Part shown: in pieces, positions 17,290 to 26,777 of the stretch | Layout: the number at the start of each line of letters is the position of its first letter | How positions within the stretch are numbered: the stretch's first letter is position 1 | Assembly (NCBI GenBank): GCA_039917935.1 | Contig: JBDSIM010000247.1 | Coordinates: 5,157 to 69,156 of the forward strand | Direction: 5' to 3' | Source of the DNA: Chryseosolibacter sp039917935 | GTDB lineage: Bacteria > Bacteroidota > Bacteroidia > Cytophagales > Cyclobacteriaceae | Length of the DNA stretch: 64,000 nt | Notes under the pieces: generated by a model | What the model saw: the letters and a program-made list of their open reading frames with translations, nothing else | What the model was told of the DNA's origin: nothing | The model's database searches: none | Made by a program: the position numbers and the translations under genes

Positions 17290-19389
17290 ATGGAAGTCAA
17301 ATTTAAAACGAAGCGGCTATCGACTGCCTTCATAAGGGGTGGGGGAGAAATGGGTAATTTTTTCAGAGCACAACCATGGAAGGATACATCGCTGGGAGAC
17401 CCAAGAGAATGGCACCACAGTTTAAAAGCTACTCTCAATATATTATTCAATTCCAATTTCCCAAGTATACTTTTCTGGGGAAGCGAGCGGATCTGCTTTT
17501 TCAATGATTCATACCGTCAATTATTAAACGAAGAAATAAATCCAATTTCAATTTTTGGACAATCCAGCAAAGAAGAGGTAGCTAAAAATTTTGCCGTAAG
17601 TGAAAAAATTATAGATAACATTCTATCTGGGTTCGAATTAACAAAAGCAGAGGATCGGAAGGTAGTGCATTGGATAAAGGGAGAAAAGAAACACATCAAT
17701 TGGACTTTTCATTATAGTGGTGTTAATAATGACAATGAGGAAACGGAGGGCGTACTTATAACCTGCAATGAAATTGCAGACCTGGAAAATTCAGCCTGTA
17801 AATTAAACCTAGTCGATCAGCAATTTAAAAATCTGATCCTTCAGGCTACGGTTGGAATAGTAGTATTGGTAGGAGACGAAATGCGTATCCATGTGGTAAA
17901 CGAAATGTATGGCAAATTAATTGGCAGATCCGTGGACGAACTGCAGGGAAAAAAAATATTTAATGTAATTCCCGAAGCAGAGAACTATTTCAGACCGATC
18001 ATTGATAATGTCAGGGTCACTGGCGCTCCTAAATTTCTTTATGAGACCCCTTATTTAGTACAATCAGAGGATGCAAAGATAGAAGGATATCTTAACCTTG
18101 TTTATCAACCTTACAGAAAATTTGATGGCAGCATAATTGGTGTATTGATACTTTGTCATGATGTGACCCAACAGGTTAAGCTCAAGAAAAAAATAATTGA
18201 AGCTGAAGAAAAGCTACGTTTAGCAAACGAATTTGCGGACCTGGGTACATATGAGATTAATCTTGTCACCGACGAAATGATTACCTCAGAAAGATTCAAT
18301 AAAATCTGGGGGGTAGAAAGAGGAATGCCGAGAAGTGAGTTTGCATCTGTGATACACCCTGACGATCTTAAAGTCAGAGAAAAAGCGCACCTTGAATCTC
18401 TAAAAACGGGAAACCTGCATTACGAAGCCCGTGTGATCTGGAAAGATAAATCCCAACACTGGGTAAAAGTGAAAGGCAAAGTTTTATATGAGGAGACCGG
18501 CAAGCCTCTGATGCTTTTAGGAGTAATCCAGGATACCACTGAGCAAAAAGTTTTTGAAGAAAAGCTTGGGAAACTTGTACAGGAACGAACCGAAGCACTA
18601 CAAGCCCTAAATGAGGAGTTAGTTGCGACAAACGAGGAGCTTAGTGAGTCCAATACTCATCTTTTACGTGCCAACAGAGAGCTCGAGCAATTTGCCTATG
18701 TTTCTTCTCATGACCTGCAAGAACCATTAAGAAAGATTCTGGTTTTTACGAATATTCTAAATCAAAGGTATTCCACGGAACTGAGCCCGGAGGCATTAAC
18801 CTATCTGGAAAAAGTATCATCATCAGCAAGCCGCATGGCAAGCTTGATCAAAGATCTGCTTGATTATTCAAGACTCACTTATAATTCATCCCTGTTCCGG
18901 GTTGTGGACCTCAATGAAGTTGTGCAGAATGTAGTGGATGACTATGAGTTATTGATCAAACAGAAAAGAATTGAAATAAAGGCTGATCAACTCCAGTCAA
19001 TTACTGCAATACCCATTCAAATGAATCAGTTATTTTATAACCTTATTGGGAATGGGATTAAGTTTTCGAAGAAAGGCATCCAGCCGCAGATAACAATTAC
19101 ATCAAGGATCTTATCGGAAGAAGAAATACGGAATTACAACACCTTAAAAAGTGACATTCCATATCAGCAGATCACCATATCAGACAATGGTATTGGATTT
19201 AGCCAGCAATATGGAGAGCAGATCTTTACGATCTTTCAAAGGTTAAATGATAAATCCAAATATGGTGGGTACGGAATCGGGCTGGCGCTTTGTAGAAGAA
19301 TAGTTGAAAACCATAACGGAATTATTTTTGCAAAGGGTGAAGAAAATATCGGGGCCCAATTTGTATTCATACTTCCGGTACAGCATTAG
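17290..19389 (+). CDS. Soluble PAS-domain sensor histidine kinase
   Basis: The 699 residues contain an N-terminal PAS-like region (1-170), two clear PAS domains (about 175-295 and 305-425), a coiled coil (about 425-460) and a histidine kinase core. His474 lies in SSHDLQEPLRK, the N box is LFYNLIGNGIKFSKK, and the ATP-lid glycines are DNGIGF and GYGIGLAL. There are no membrane segments, so it senses a cytoplasmic signal or redox/light state through PAS. No response regulator is adjacent; the GAF gene that follows by 25 bases is the likely partner. The HisKA type with DLQEPLRK is common in phytochrome-like and chemotaxis-like kinases. Confidence 0.93.
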   Translation: MEVKFKTKRLSTAFIRGGGEMGNFFRAQPWKDTSLGDPREWHHSLKATLNILFNSNFPSILFWGSERICFFNDSYRQLLNEEINPISIFGQSSKEEVAKNFAVSEKIIDNILSGFELTKAEDRKVVHWIKGEKKHINWTFHYSGVNNDNEETEGVLITCNEIADLENSACKLNLVDQQFKNLILQATVGIVVLVGDEMRIHVVNEMYGKLIGRSVDELQGKKIFNVIPEAENYFRPIIDNVRVTGAPKFLYETPYLVQSEDAKIEGYLNLVYQPYRKFDGSIIGVLILCHDVTQQVKLKKKIIEAEEKLRLANEFADLGTYEINLVTDEMITSERFNKIWGVERGMPRSEFASVIHPDDLKVREKAHLESLKTGNLHYEARVIWKDKSQHWVKVKGKVLYEETGKPLMLLGVIQDTTEQKVFEEKLGKLVQERTEALQALNEELVATNEELSESNTHLLRANRELEQFAYVSSHDLQEPLRKILVFTNILNQRYSTELSPEALTYLEKVSSSASRMASLIKDLLDYSRLTYNSSLFRVVDLNEVVQNVVDDYELLIKQKRIEIKADQLQSITAIPIQMNQLFYNLIGNGIKFSKKGIQPQITITSRILSEEEIRNYNTLKSDIPYQQITISDNGIGFSQQYGEQIFTIFQRLNDKSKYGGYGIGLALCRRIVENHNGIIFAKGEENIGAQFVFILPVQH

Positions 19390-19414
19390 ATGTTCATTAA
19401 AAAATAAAGTTGGT

Positions 19415-20071
19415 ATGACTACTGTAGATACACCTGTAAACGAAACTGAAAGACTTAAAAAACTGCATAAGTACAATTTACTGGATACACCTCCGGACGG
19501 AACTTTTGACAGAATTACCAGCGTTGCTTCGATGATCTTTAACGTTCCCATTGCGATTATCAGTCTTGTAGACACTGACAGGATATGGTTTAAGTCACAA
19601 TATGGTTTAAGTGTTAAACAAATCAGTCGTGACCCTGGACTTTGCGCCTCGGCAATCCTAACCAATGATCTTTATATCATTGAAGATGCCAAAGAAGATC
19701 CGCGATCTTTGACAAACCCCCTGGTTGCAGGTGAGTTTGGACTCAGATTTTATGCGGCGGCCCCCCTTCATACTGAAGAGAATCATAATCTGGGAACACT
19801 ATGCATTCTTGATAAAAAGCCGAGAATCTTTTCTAATAAAGAAAGGGATATTCTAAAACAACTTGGAGAAATTGTAATGGATGAAATGAATTTGCGGCTG
19901 GCGGTGAGAGAAACAACCCTAAATGTTAAACATTTAACTTCAGAAATTAGTGATCATTTGAAGGACGCAAGTAAAAAGATTGGATCGGCATCCGGCGAGG
20001 AGATTACATCTTATCTTAATGCGTCCCAGATGTATTTACGCAATATTCAGAATCAACTTAATAACATTTGA
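19415..20071 (+). CDS. GAF-domain protein
   Basis: The 218-residue protein has an N-terminal GAF domain (about 5-160; LLDTPPDGTFDRITSVAS, VPIAIISLVD, RIWFKSQYGL, FYAAAPLH, LGTLCILD) and a C-terminal helical tail. I take the ATG at 19415; a longer frame would overlap the kinase gene. It lacks an output domain and probably modulates the kinase encoded just upstream, as a small-molecule-sensing partner (inference). Confidence 0.82.
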   Translation: MTTVDTPVNETERLKKLHKYNLLDTPPDGTFDRITSVASMIFNVPIAIISLVDTDRIWFKSQYGLSVKQISRDPGLCASAILTNDLYIIEDAKEDPRSLTNPLVAGEFGLRFYAAAPLHTEENHNLGTLCILDKKPRIFSNKERDILKQLGEIVMDEMNLRLAVRETTLNVKHLTSEISDHLKDASKKIGSASGEEITSYLNASQMYLRNIQNQLNNI

Positions 20072-20437
20072 TCAGATGTTTTTGTAATACCTTTTGCAGG
20101 TCAGATCGAAAATAACAAGCGTGGCAAAAACCATATTTTAGATTTTTTAATTGAAATGTAAAAATTGCCGCATATCCCCGGGTTTAATCTGGGATAGGTA
20201 ATGGGATTGCCTTTGCGCCGCAGGAAAAGTCAATCGAGCTTCCCGCTGTTTGGCGCCCGCGCGCTTTTCAACACCATGTCCAAAGAATTATTTTTGTCGA
20301 TAGGTTTATGTGCTGGTTTGTCTGCCAGCGTGAAAAATAAAATAACGCAGGTCCTGTAGACCTATTCTTTTCCTGTCGGATTGATTCAATAAGATGATGG
20401 CTTATACAGCCATCCAAATAGCGAATTTCTAAAAATA
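20072..20437. other. Intergenic region without supported gene
   Basis: This stretch between a rightward gene and the convergent DUF1761 remnant shows no credible frame or recognisable RNA. It contains GC-rich patches around 20175-20275 that interrupt the A/T-rich background. Confidence 0.3.
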
Positions 20438-20464
20438 TTGGGGAGGCCTTAGAAGCCTCCCCAA
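20438..20464 (-). terminator. Rho-independent terminator for the leftward DUF1761 gene
   Basis: A perfect 10-bp stem (TTGGGGAGGC with GCCTCCCCAA) has a 7-base loop. Read on the minus strand it is followed by TATTTTTAG, a short U-tract. It lies about 70 bases beyond the stop of the gene at 20534-20952. Confidence 0.7.
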
Positions 20465-20533
20465 CTTCAAAGATTGAATAGGCTCAAAAGGAAATCTGCG
20501 CAGACCGGCTTATTTTTATACTAAAAAAGGGAA

Positions 20534-20952
20534 TTACCATAGTGTCAAAATCGTTGCGGCAACAAAAAGCATCATCAGGTGATAACCTGTGTTAATACCG
20601 AACAACTTCCAGGATTTTTTTTCCCACGCCACTGCTCCGAGGTCTACCGGAAGGTAAAAACCAAGCCACGTAAAAATGGCTGACTGAAGAATGGTTGCGA
20701 TGGCCGGTATGTTATCCATTCCAGGTACGAAGGTCCAGGCTGCCATGTTGTGCGCGAAGACATAGGCCATCAGGAAATTCCCAATCACCATAAAGATAAT
20801 CCCTTTGGCCATTTGACCTCCGGCGGGTTTGATCGTGGTATCAAAGCCTAATTCTTTGGCCCAAGCTCTACCGAACAATGGGGTATACCATATGAATCCA
20901 AGAATGAAATTAGCACCAACAGGATGGCTGCGTAATTTATTTGGAGTTCCAT
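20534..20952 (-). pseudogene. DUF1761 membrane protein with frameshift near the N-terminus
   Basis: Most of the frame encodes a four-helix membrane protein of the DUF1761 type (NFILGFIWYTPLFGRAWAKE, later GFYLPVDLGAVAWEKKSWK). Its present reading starts with an unrelated hydrophilic 25 residues. In the other register the ATG at 20952 gives MELQINYAAILLVLIS, exactly the hydrophobic first helix expected for the family. The two halves meet around 20905-20912. A loss of seven bases between short AATTTC repeats, or another small indel, would explain it. It is probably inactive unless the shift is a sequencing error. Family members have unknown function. Confidence 0.75.
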
Positions 20953-21167
20953 AATTGTGGGATTTGTGTTGGGTAAACATTATTGAAGATAAAGAAAACT
21001 AACCTTGGATATGAAATGAGATTTTGTTAGAGAGATTGAAGTAATGTGCTTTGAATTTAGTTTCCCTGACAGTTGTGGGTTAAGGAATTATACATTCAGT
21101 TTTCCAACGCCCTCATTTTACTTGGAATGTTTCCGCTTCTTGTTACACTTTCTCACGTACAAAGCCA

Positions 21168-22262
21168 TTATCCAACTTTTTCCTTCTTCCCGGACTGGAT
21201 AGACCTGTGAATCGCATCCAGAATCAGCATGTCTTTCCATCCGTCTTCTCCACTGACAATGGATTTGGTATTCTCCCGGACACAACGGGCGAAGTCATCC
21301 ACCTGGAGCTTTTGCTGAAACACCGGTTCAAAATTAAATTCGCCCTTGGTTGTCTTGCCGGCGACTCCGTTGTATTGTGTGGCAGGGTCGAGTTGGATGA
21401 AGCCGTCGGTGCATCCAGCATAGAGCCGGTCAATGAAGGCCACTGGTCCTGAGTACGAATTGCATAACGTACCATCCGAAAATTCCAACTGCCAGGTGAA
21501 GATCTCCGGTACTTCTTTAAAAATATCTTTTCTTTTGGTGGTGGCCTGGGCAGTGACAAATATGGGCTCTTTTCCCTTCACATGACGTGCGCTTTGTATG
21601 GGATAAACGCCAAGGTTATAAAGAGAACCACCTCCCATACTTTTCATCACCTTCCATGAGCCGGGTTCAGGAGCGAAGGAGTAGCCCAGCGCACTCTCTA
21701 TATAATTAACTGGTCCGAATGCTTGACTTTGGCCCAGGCGTTTGGCTTCAATAAAATTTGGATCGTAGTGCATGCGATAGCCTATGGCCAGTTTTCGGTT
21801 AGCCTTCTTCGCTGCATCAATCATCTGCATGGCCTCCCGGGCATTCATGGCCATTGGTTTTTCGCAGATGACGTGCTTGCCAGCCTCAAGTGCCTTGATC
21901 GTAAACTCTGCGTGCATGCTGTTGGGCAGCACGATGTATACAATGTCGATGTCTTTATTGTCGGCTATATTGCTGAAATCCGAGTAGTTGTAAATATTCT
22001 TTTTTGGAATATTATACTGCTTCGACCATACCTCGGCTTTCTTTGGCGTACCGGTTACTATCCCGGCAAGATAACATTGTACTGATTCTGTTAATGCTTT
22101 GGAAAGAATTTCGGTGCTGTAATTACCCAGGCCTACAAGGGCAACGCCAAGTTTCTTCGGTTCCTGTGAATGGAATGTCATCGAAGGTATTAATAAACTA
22201 CCAGCCGCTATCGCGGATGTCTTTTTAATGAACTGACGGCGGGGTAGGGTGAGATGTTTCAT
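21168..22262 (-). CDS. Gfo/Idh/MocA-type oxidoreductase, Tat-exported
   Basis: This 364-residue NAD(P)-dependent sugar oxidoreductase has an N-terminal twin-arginine signal (RRQFIKKT followed by a hydrophobic stretch), a Rossmann fold from about 35 (LGVALVGLGNYS), the EKP motif in HVICEKPMAMN and a C-terminal GFO/IDH domain (FIEAKRLG onwards). Close relatives resemble glucose-fructose oxidoreductase. The Tat signal implies export with bound cofactor to the periplasm. It is monocistronic. The substrate is likely a sugar or sugar derivative, in keeping with several other carbohydrate proteins in this region. Confidence 0.88.
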   Translation of the reverse strand: MKHLTLPRRQFIKKTSAIAAGSLLIPSMTFHSQEPKKLGVALVGLGNYSTEILSKALTESVQCYLAGIVTGTPKKAEVWSKQYNIPKKNIYNYSDFSNIADNKDIDIVYIVLPNSMHAEFTIKALEAGKHVICEKPMAMNAREAMQMIDAAKKANRKLAIGYRMHYDPNFIEAKRLGQSQAFGPVNYIESALGYSFAPEPGSWKVMKSMGGGSLYNLGVYPIQSARHVKGKEPIFVTAQATTKRKDIFKEVPEIFTWQLEFSDGTLCNSYSGPVAFIDRLYAGCTDGFIQLDPATQYNGVAGKTTKGEFNFEPVFQQKLQVDDFARCVRENTKSIVSGEDGWKDMLILDAIHRSIQSGKKEKVG

Positions 22263-22537
22263 ACAATGGGGAGGTAATGGTGGTATCCGATTAATTTATT
22301 CCTGCGGCTGAATTTAGCGAAAAAACTGTTTTTAACCCTCTTCAGTAAGACGTAAAAGATCTACGATCCTGAGTTCATTCTTTGGCATTATGGGTTGACC
22401 GAAAATGGATACATACGTCCGGTTTTGCAAATTGACAAAAAAGTAGTCATGGCTTTTTGAATTCCTAATGAGCTTCTAGAAGATAATCCTCTTTGGCTAC
22501 ATTCTTGAATGATCATGGCAAAACTTACCTTAGTCAA

Positions 22538-22864
22538 ATGCCAGGCTCTCCATTAAGATTGTTTTTAAGGATAGGATCGAAAAACAAAGAGGTTTACCTT
22601 TTAAAAATCATCACGCTTTCTATCGCTTTTGCGTCGTCAACACTGGTGATCGTCTTTTCTTTGAATGAATTCGGATATGACCGGTATCACCTTAATGCTG
22701 ATTCAGTTTTCAGAATAATTCAAAGAAATACCAGTCAAACGCATTTCCAATGGCATGATCCGGTGTATCCTCTTGCTTATTGTGTAATCCTAGTTTTTCT
22801 CCTCTGCAGTTTGCAAGCCTTGAGTTTAGACAAAAGAGATTTGACTCTAAGCTTAAAAAATTAG
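22538..22864 (+). pseudogene. Remnant of a MacB/FtsX-type ABC permease
   Basis: The first part matches the start of Bacteroidota FtsX-type permeases: a transmembrane helix (LLKIITLSIAFASSTLVIV), then NEFGYDRYHLNADSVFRIIQ. Full-length members have about 800 residues. Here, after about 65 residues, the text changes to a short hydrophobic segment (YPLAYCVILVFLLCSLQAL) and stops. This looks like a gene with most of its middle deleted. It is not expected to function. Confidence 0.7.
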
Positions 22865-22983
22865 CATAACGACTTTTTGCTGGAGGCGTTTTGAACCCCA
22901 CGGCCTGCTTGGGCAATCGTGAAAAATACCTATATTGAATTATATATTTTTTCAAGCTCTTCATTTAGCAAACGAATGTTAAT

Positions 22984-25182
22984 ATGAAATCGAAAGATCC
23001 ATTCACCCAATCAGTTTTCTCCCTTGTCCATCCTGAAAAATTCATATTATCAAGGGCCATGCACTTTATTTTGCTGATCGCAATCGCTGGGATAGCTGGT
23101 TGCAACTCTGAGAAAAAATCACTTCAGCCGGGCGAGCATGATATCGGCGGAGTGATCACTGGACCAAACGGACCAGAAGCAGGCGTTTGGGTGATTGCTG
23201 AAACCTATGATCTCCCTACACGTTTTGCCAAGATTGTCGTCACAGATGAGGATGGGCAATATTTAATTCCAGAGCTCCCCGCCGCGAACTATTCGCTTTG
23301 GGTCCGTGGCTACGGCCTGGTAGATTCCCCAAAGAAAGAAGCCAGGCCGGGCAGTTCGGTCAACATGGTTTCAGTAATCGCACCCAATCCACGGGCCGCG
23401 GCTGAATACTATCCCGCGGGCTATTGGTTTTCCCTCCTTAATGTTCCGGACAAAAGTAAATTTCCAGGGACCGGAGCCAATGGTATCTCTGCCAATATCA
23501 AGAATCAAGCACAGTTTTTAAGGAATATTAAATCGGGGACCTGCCTGGCATGTCATGCGCTGGGCACAAAAGGAACGCGTGAGTTTCAGGCCTCGCTGGG
23601 GAAATTTAATTCCTCTGTAGAAGCCTGGGAACGGCGGTTACAATCCGGACAAGCTGGAGGAACGATGATATCCTCTCTTCATGGAATTGGGCGTGAGGAG
23701 GTATTAAAAATGTTAGCTGACTGGACTGACAGAATTGCCGGTGGTGAAGTGCCTGCCACGCCTCCCCGGCCTGTAGGGCTGGAGAGAAACGTAGTGATAT
23801 CGCAATGGGATTGGGCTGACCCGAAGGCATATCTCCATGATGTCGTTTCTACTGACCGGCGAAATCCAACGGTTAACGCCAATGGTGCATTGTATGGTGC
23901 CCTGGAAGTGAGTGCCGATTATCTGCCCGTCCTCAACCCAGTGAGCCACGACACGACACGCATTCCTTTGACTGTACGCGATCCAGAAACCGAACCTGCG
24001 TCCGGGCCGGACATGCCCCAACCCTCTCCCTATTGGGGAGACGAAGTCATATGGAACAGTAAAGCCAATGTTCACAATCCCATGTTGGATGGCCAGGGGC
24101 GGGTTTGGATCACTGCAACGGTACGACCATCGGACAATCCAGATTTCTGTAAGGAGGGATCAGATCACCCCTCGGCCAAACGTTTCCCGATGGGTCGCGC
24201 GGGGCGTCATCTCGGTTACTATGACCCGCAAACTAAAAAGTACACGCACATCAGCACCTGCTTTAGCACACACCACCTCATGTTTGCTGAGGATGAAAAC
24301 AATACATTATGGACCAGCGGTGGGGGAGATGTAGTCGGGTGGCTTGATACAAAAAAATATTTGGAAACCGGAGATGAGGAAGCCTCCCAGGGCTGGGCAC
24401 CACTTATCCTCGACACGAATGGTAACGGAAAGCAGGATAATTATGTGGAGCCCAATGATGCTGTCAATCCTGCCATGGACAAAAGAATCGCCAAAGGTCT
24501 CTATGCCGTTTGTCCTGCTGCAGATGGTTCGGTTTGGGGTTCTTCATTGGGCTACCCCGGCGGTGTTATCCGGATCAACCCGGGATCAAACCCTACTGAA
24601 ACTGCTCTCGTGGAATGGTATGAACTACCACTGAATGCTTCTGGTGAACCCGTTGAAGGTTATTCGCCGCGGGGAATGGATATTGACCGCAACGGTGTAG
24701 CCTGGATGGCGCTTGCGAGTGGACACATGGCAAGCTTCGACCGGCGGAAGTGTAAAGGTTCACTCAATGGTCCTGGTGCAACAGGTCAACATTGTCCTGA
24801 AGGCTGGACATTCTATACGGAACCTCTGCCGCAGATGAAAGGTGTAAAAGATCCCGGAAGCGCTGAAGGAAGCTACTACACGTGGGTCGATCAGTTTAAT
24901 ACCTCTGGGTTAGGTGAAAATACGCCTATCAATACCGGAAATGAATCGGAAGGACTGCTGGCCCTTAAAGATGGAAAATGGATCGTTATGCGTGTACCCT
25001 ATCCGTTGGGTTTCTATACCAAATGGATGGACGGCAGAATTGACGACCCAACGGCAGGATGGAAGGGACGTGGGCTATGGGCCACGATCAGCACCCGCGC
25101 TCCTTTTCATATGGAGGGGGGGAAAGGCACTACCAGCAAAGTATTCAAGTTTCAGCTTCGTCCGGATCCGCTCGCCAGGTAA
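22984..25182 (+). CDS. Lipoprotein with carboxypeptidase-like domain, haem motif and propeller
   Basis: This 732-residue secreted lipoprotein has a lipobox cysteine at about 40 (IAGIAGC). Residues about 50-120 form a carboxypeptidase-regulatory-like beta-sandwich (GVITGPNGPEAGVWVIAE). A single c-type haem motif Cys187-LA-Cys190-His191 follows in TCLACHALG, and residues about 240-720 look like a beta-propeller with repeated GxVW or GxxW blades. Such proteins resemble periplasmic dehydrogenase-like or lyase-like propellers, with the cytochrome passing electrons. The exact substrate is unknown. It is a single gene followed by an amidohydrolase gene about 170 bases on. Confidence 0.8.
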   Translation: MKSKDPFTQSVFSLVHPEKFILSRAMHFILLIAIAGIAGCNSEKKSLQPGEHDIGGVITGPNGPEAGVWVIAETYDLPTRFAKIVVTDEDGQYLIPELPAANYSLWVRGYGLVDSPKKEARPGSSVNMVSVIAPNPRAAAEYYPAGYWFSLLNVPDKSKFPGTGANGISANIKNQAQFLRNIKSGTCLACHALGTKGTREFQASLGKFNSSVEAWERRLQSGQAGGTMISSLHGIGREEVLKMLADWTDRIAGGEVPATPPRPVGLERNVVISQWDWADPKAYLHDVVSTDRRNPTVNANGALYGALEVSADYLPVLNPVSHDTTRIPLTVRDPETEPASGPDMPQPSPYWGDEVIWNSKANVHNPMLDGQGRVWITATVRPSDNPDFCKEGSDHPSAKRFPMGRAGRHLGYYDPQTKKYTHISTCFSTHHLMFAEDENNTLWTSGGGDVVGWLDTKKYLETGDEEASQGWAPLILDTNGNGKQDNYVEPNDAVNPAMDKRIAKGLYAVCPAADGSVWGSSLGYPGGVIRINPGSNPTETALVEWYELPLNASGEPVEGYSPRGMDIDRNGVAWMALASGHMASFDRRKCKGSLNGPGATGQHCPEGWTFYTEPLPQMKGVKDPGSAEGSYYTWVDQFNTSGLGENTPINTGNESEGLLALKDGKWIVMRVPYPLGFYTKWMDGRIDDPTAGWKGRGLWATISTRAPFHMEGGKGTTSKVFKFQLRPDPLAR

Positions 25183-25352
25183 AACGTATCAGGGGTTATA
25201 AAAAATTATTTCATACTTCTTTGAGACTTGCTTTTCTGTAGTAATGGGCCTTTATTTTGTCGGCGGGATTGCCCATATTATAAGCCCAAAAGAAACTGAT
25301 GAATTGAATTTACCTTTCATACTGCGATTTATAAATCGGTTTACGCTCTCCT

Positions 25353-26627
25353 ATGACAATCAGACTTTTTCCCTTGCTTTTTATCTTCGTTTTCGCTTGT
25401 GCAACCCGCGAACAACAGAATCAATCGTACATAGTTTTCTCCGGCGCTACCATCATCGATGGCAGCGGAAGTGAACCCATTAAAAATGGCGTATTAATCA
25501 TTGAAAATGGACGGGTTTTTGCCATCGGAGAAAAGGAAACAATATCCATCCCAGAAAACGCTACCATCGAAGATGTGACCGGAAAAACGATTGTCCCGGG
25601 TTTTATCAATGCGCATGGGCATGTCGGAGATGTGAAGGGCATCGAAGGAGGACATTACTCTCGGGAAAATATTGTTGCCAACTTATCGCAATATGCGAGG
25701 TATGGTATTACTACGGTAGTGAGTCTGGGTGGCGACAGGAAAGATGCGGCGTCGCTTCGAGCTGTTAATGATACCACCACGACTCAAAGAGCCCGTTTGT
25801 TTATAGCCGGGGATGTAATCGCAGGGAAAAGTCCGGAGGAAGCACTGGCCGTCATAAACAGCAATCATCTCATGGGTGTTGACTTTATGAAAATCAGGGT
25901 TGATGATAACCTTGGTAGCAGTCCAAAAATGTCGGAAGAAGTTTACCGGGCAGTAATCAGACGATCACATGAGCTTGGATACAAAATTGCCACGCACATG
26001 TACTACCTTGAAGATGCGCGGAAGTTGCTGGATGCAGGAACAGACATGCTCGCGCACAGCGTAAGGGACCTGCCTGTAGATGAGAATTTCATCAAGCTCA
26101 TTAAAGAAAAGAGAGTAGGTTACTGTCCAACCCTTACCCGCGAACTCTCCACTTATGTGTATGGCGATACGCCGGATTTTTTTTCAGATCCCTTCTTTCA
26201 AAAGGAGTTTGACAGTGTGACGATTCAACCTTTAAAGGACCCGTCCAAACAGTTGCAAATAAGAAATAGTCAAAGCGCGAGAACGTATCGACAGCAGCTT
26301 CCTACGGCGATAGCAAATCTCAAGACCCTTAGTGATAATGGTGTTCCGATTGTCTTTGGTACAGATAGCGGCATCCCTTCAAGGTTCATGGGTTATTTTG
26401 AGCACCTGGAAATGGAAATGATGGCTGAGGCCGGTCTCAAACCCATGCAGATCATTGTCTCTGCTACTCGAAATGCGGCCGAATATCTCGGACTTAAAGA
26501 TTTGGGAACTTTGTCGCCGGGCAGGTGGGCTGACTTTATAGTTTTAAGTGCTGATCCTTTAACCGATATCCGAAACGTACGGCAGATATCCGGGGTCTTT
26601 GTTGGCGGTAACGAAGTGAAAAGATAG
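25353..26627 (+). CDS. Imidazolonepropionase-like amidohydrolase, lipoprotein
   Basis: This metal-dependent hydrolase of 424 residues has a lipobox signal (LLFIFVFAC), a beta-sandwich start (FSGATIIDGSGSEPIKNGVL) and the metal motif HGH in GFINAHGHVGD. Further ligands appear as ATHMYYLEDA and AHSVRD, the final Asp is in VFGTDSG, and the end has the classic LGTLSPGRWADFIVLSADPL. It acts on a cyclic amide or peptide-like substrate in the periplasm; members of this group include prolidase-like enzymes. Assignment of the superfamily is secure, the substrate is not. Confidence 0.88.
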   Translation: MTIRLFPLLFIFVFACATREQQNQSYIVFSGATIIDGSGSEPIKNGVLIIENGRVFAIGEKETISIPENATIEDVTGKTIVPGFINAHGHVGDVKGIEGGHYSRENIVANLSQYARYGITTVVSLGGDRKDAASLRAVNDTTTTQRARLFIAGDVIAGKSPEEALAVINSNHLMGVDFMKIRVDDNLGSSPKMSEEVYRAVIRRSHELGYKIATHMYYLEDARKLLDAGTDMLAHSVRDLPVDENFIKLIKEKRVGYCPTLTRELSTYVYGDTPDFFSDPFFQKEFDSVTIQPLKDPSKQLQIRNSQSARTYRQQLPTAIANLKTLSDNGVPIVFGTDSGIPSRFMGYFEHLEMEMMAEAGLKPMQIIVSATRNAAEYLGLKDLGTLSPGRWADFIVLSADPLTDIRNVRQISGVFVGGNEVKR

Positions 26628-26777
26628 AAATGGTCGCCCTGATTATTTTAAAAAGCAACTGCAAAGCGTGGCAAGGGTGCACTTAACTTACATTGGATTC
26701 ATACCATAGAAATCATTATGTTTATGTCTTAGGGTTAGCAGCAAAATAATTTAATTAATAAATTAAAATAAAAGCCA

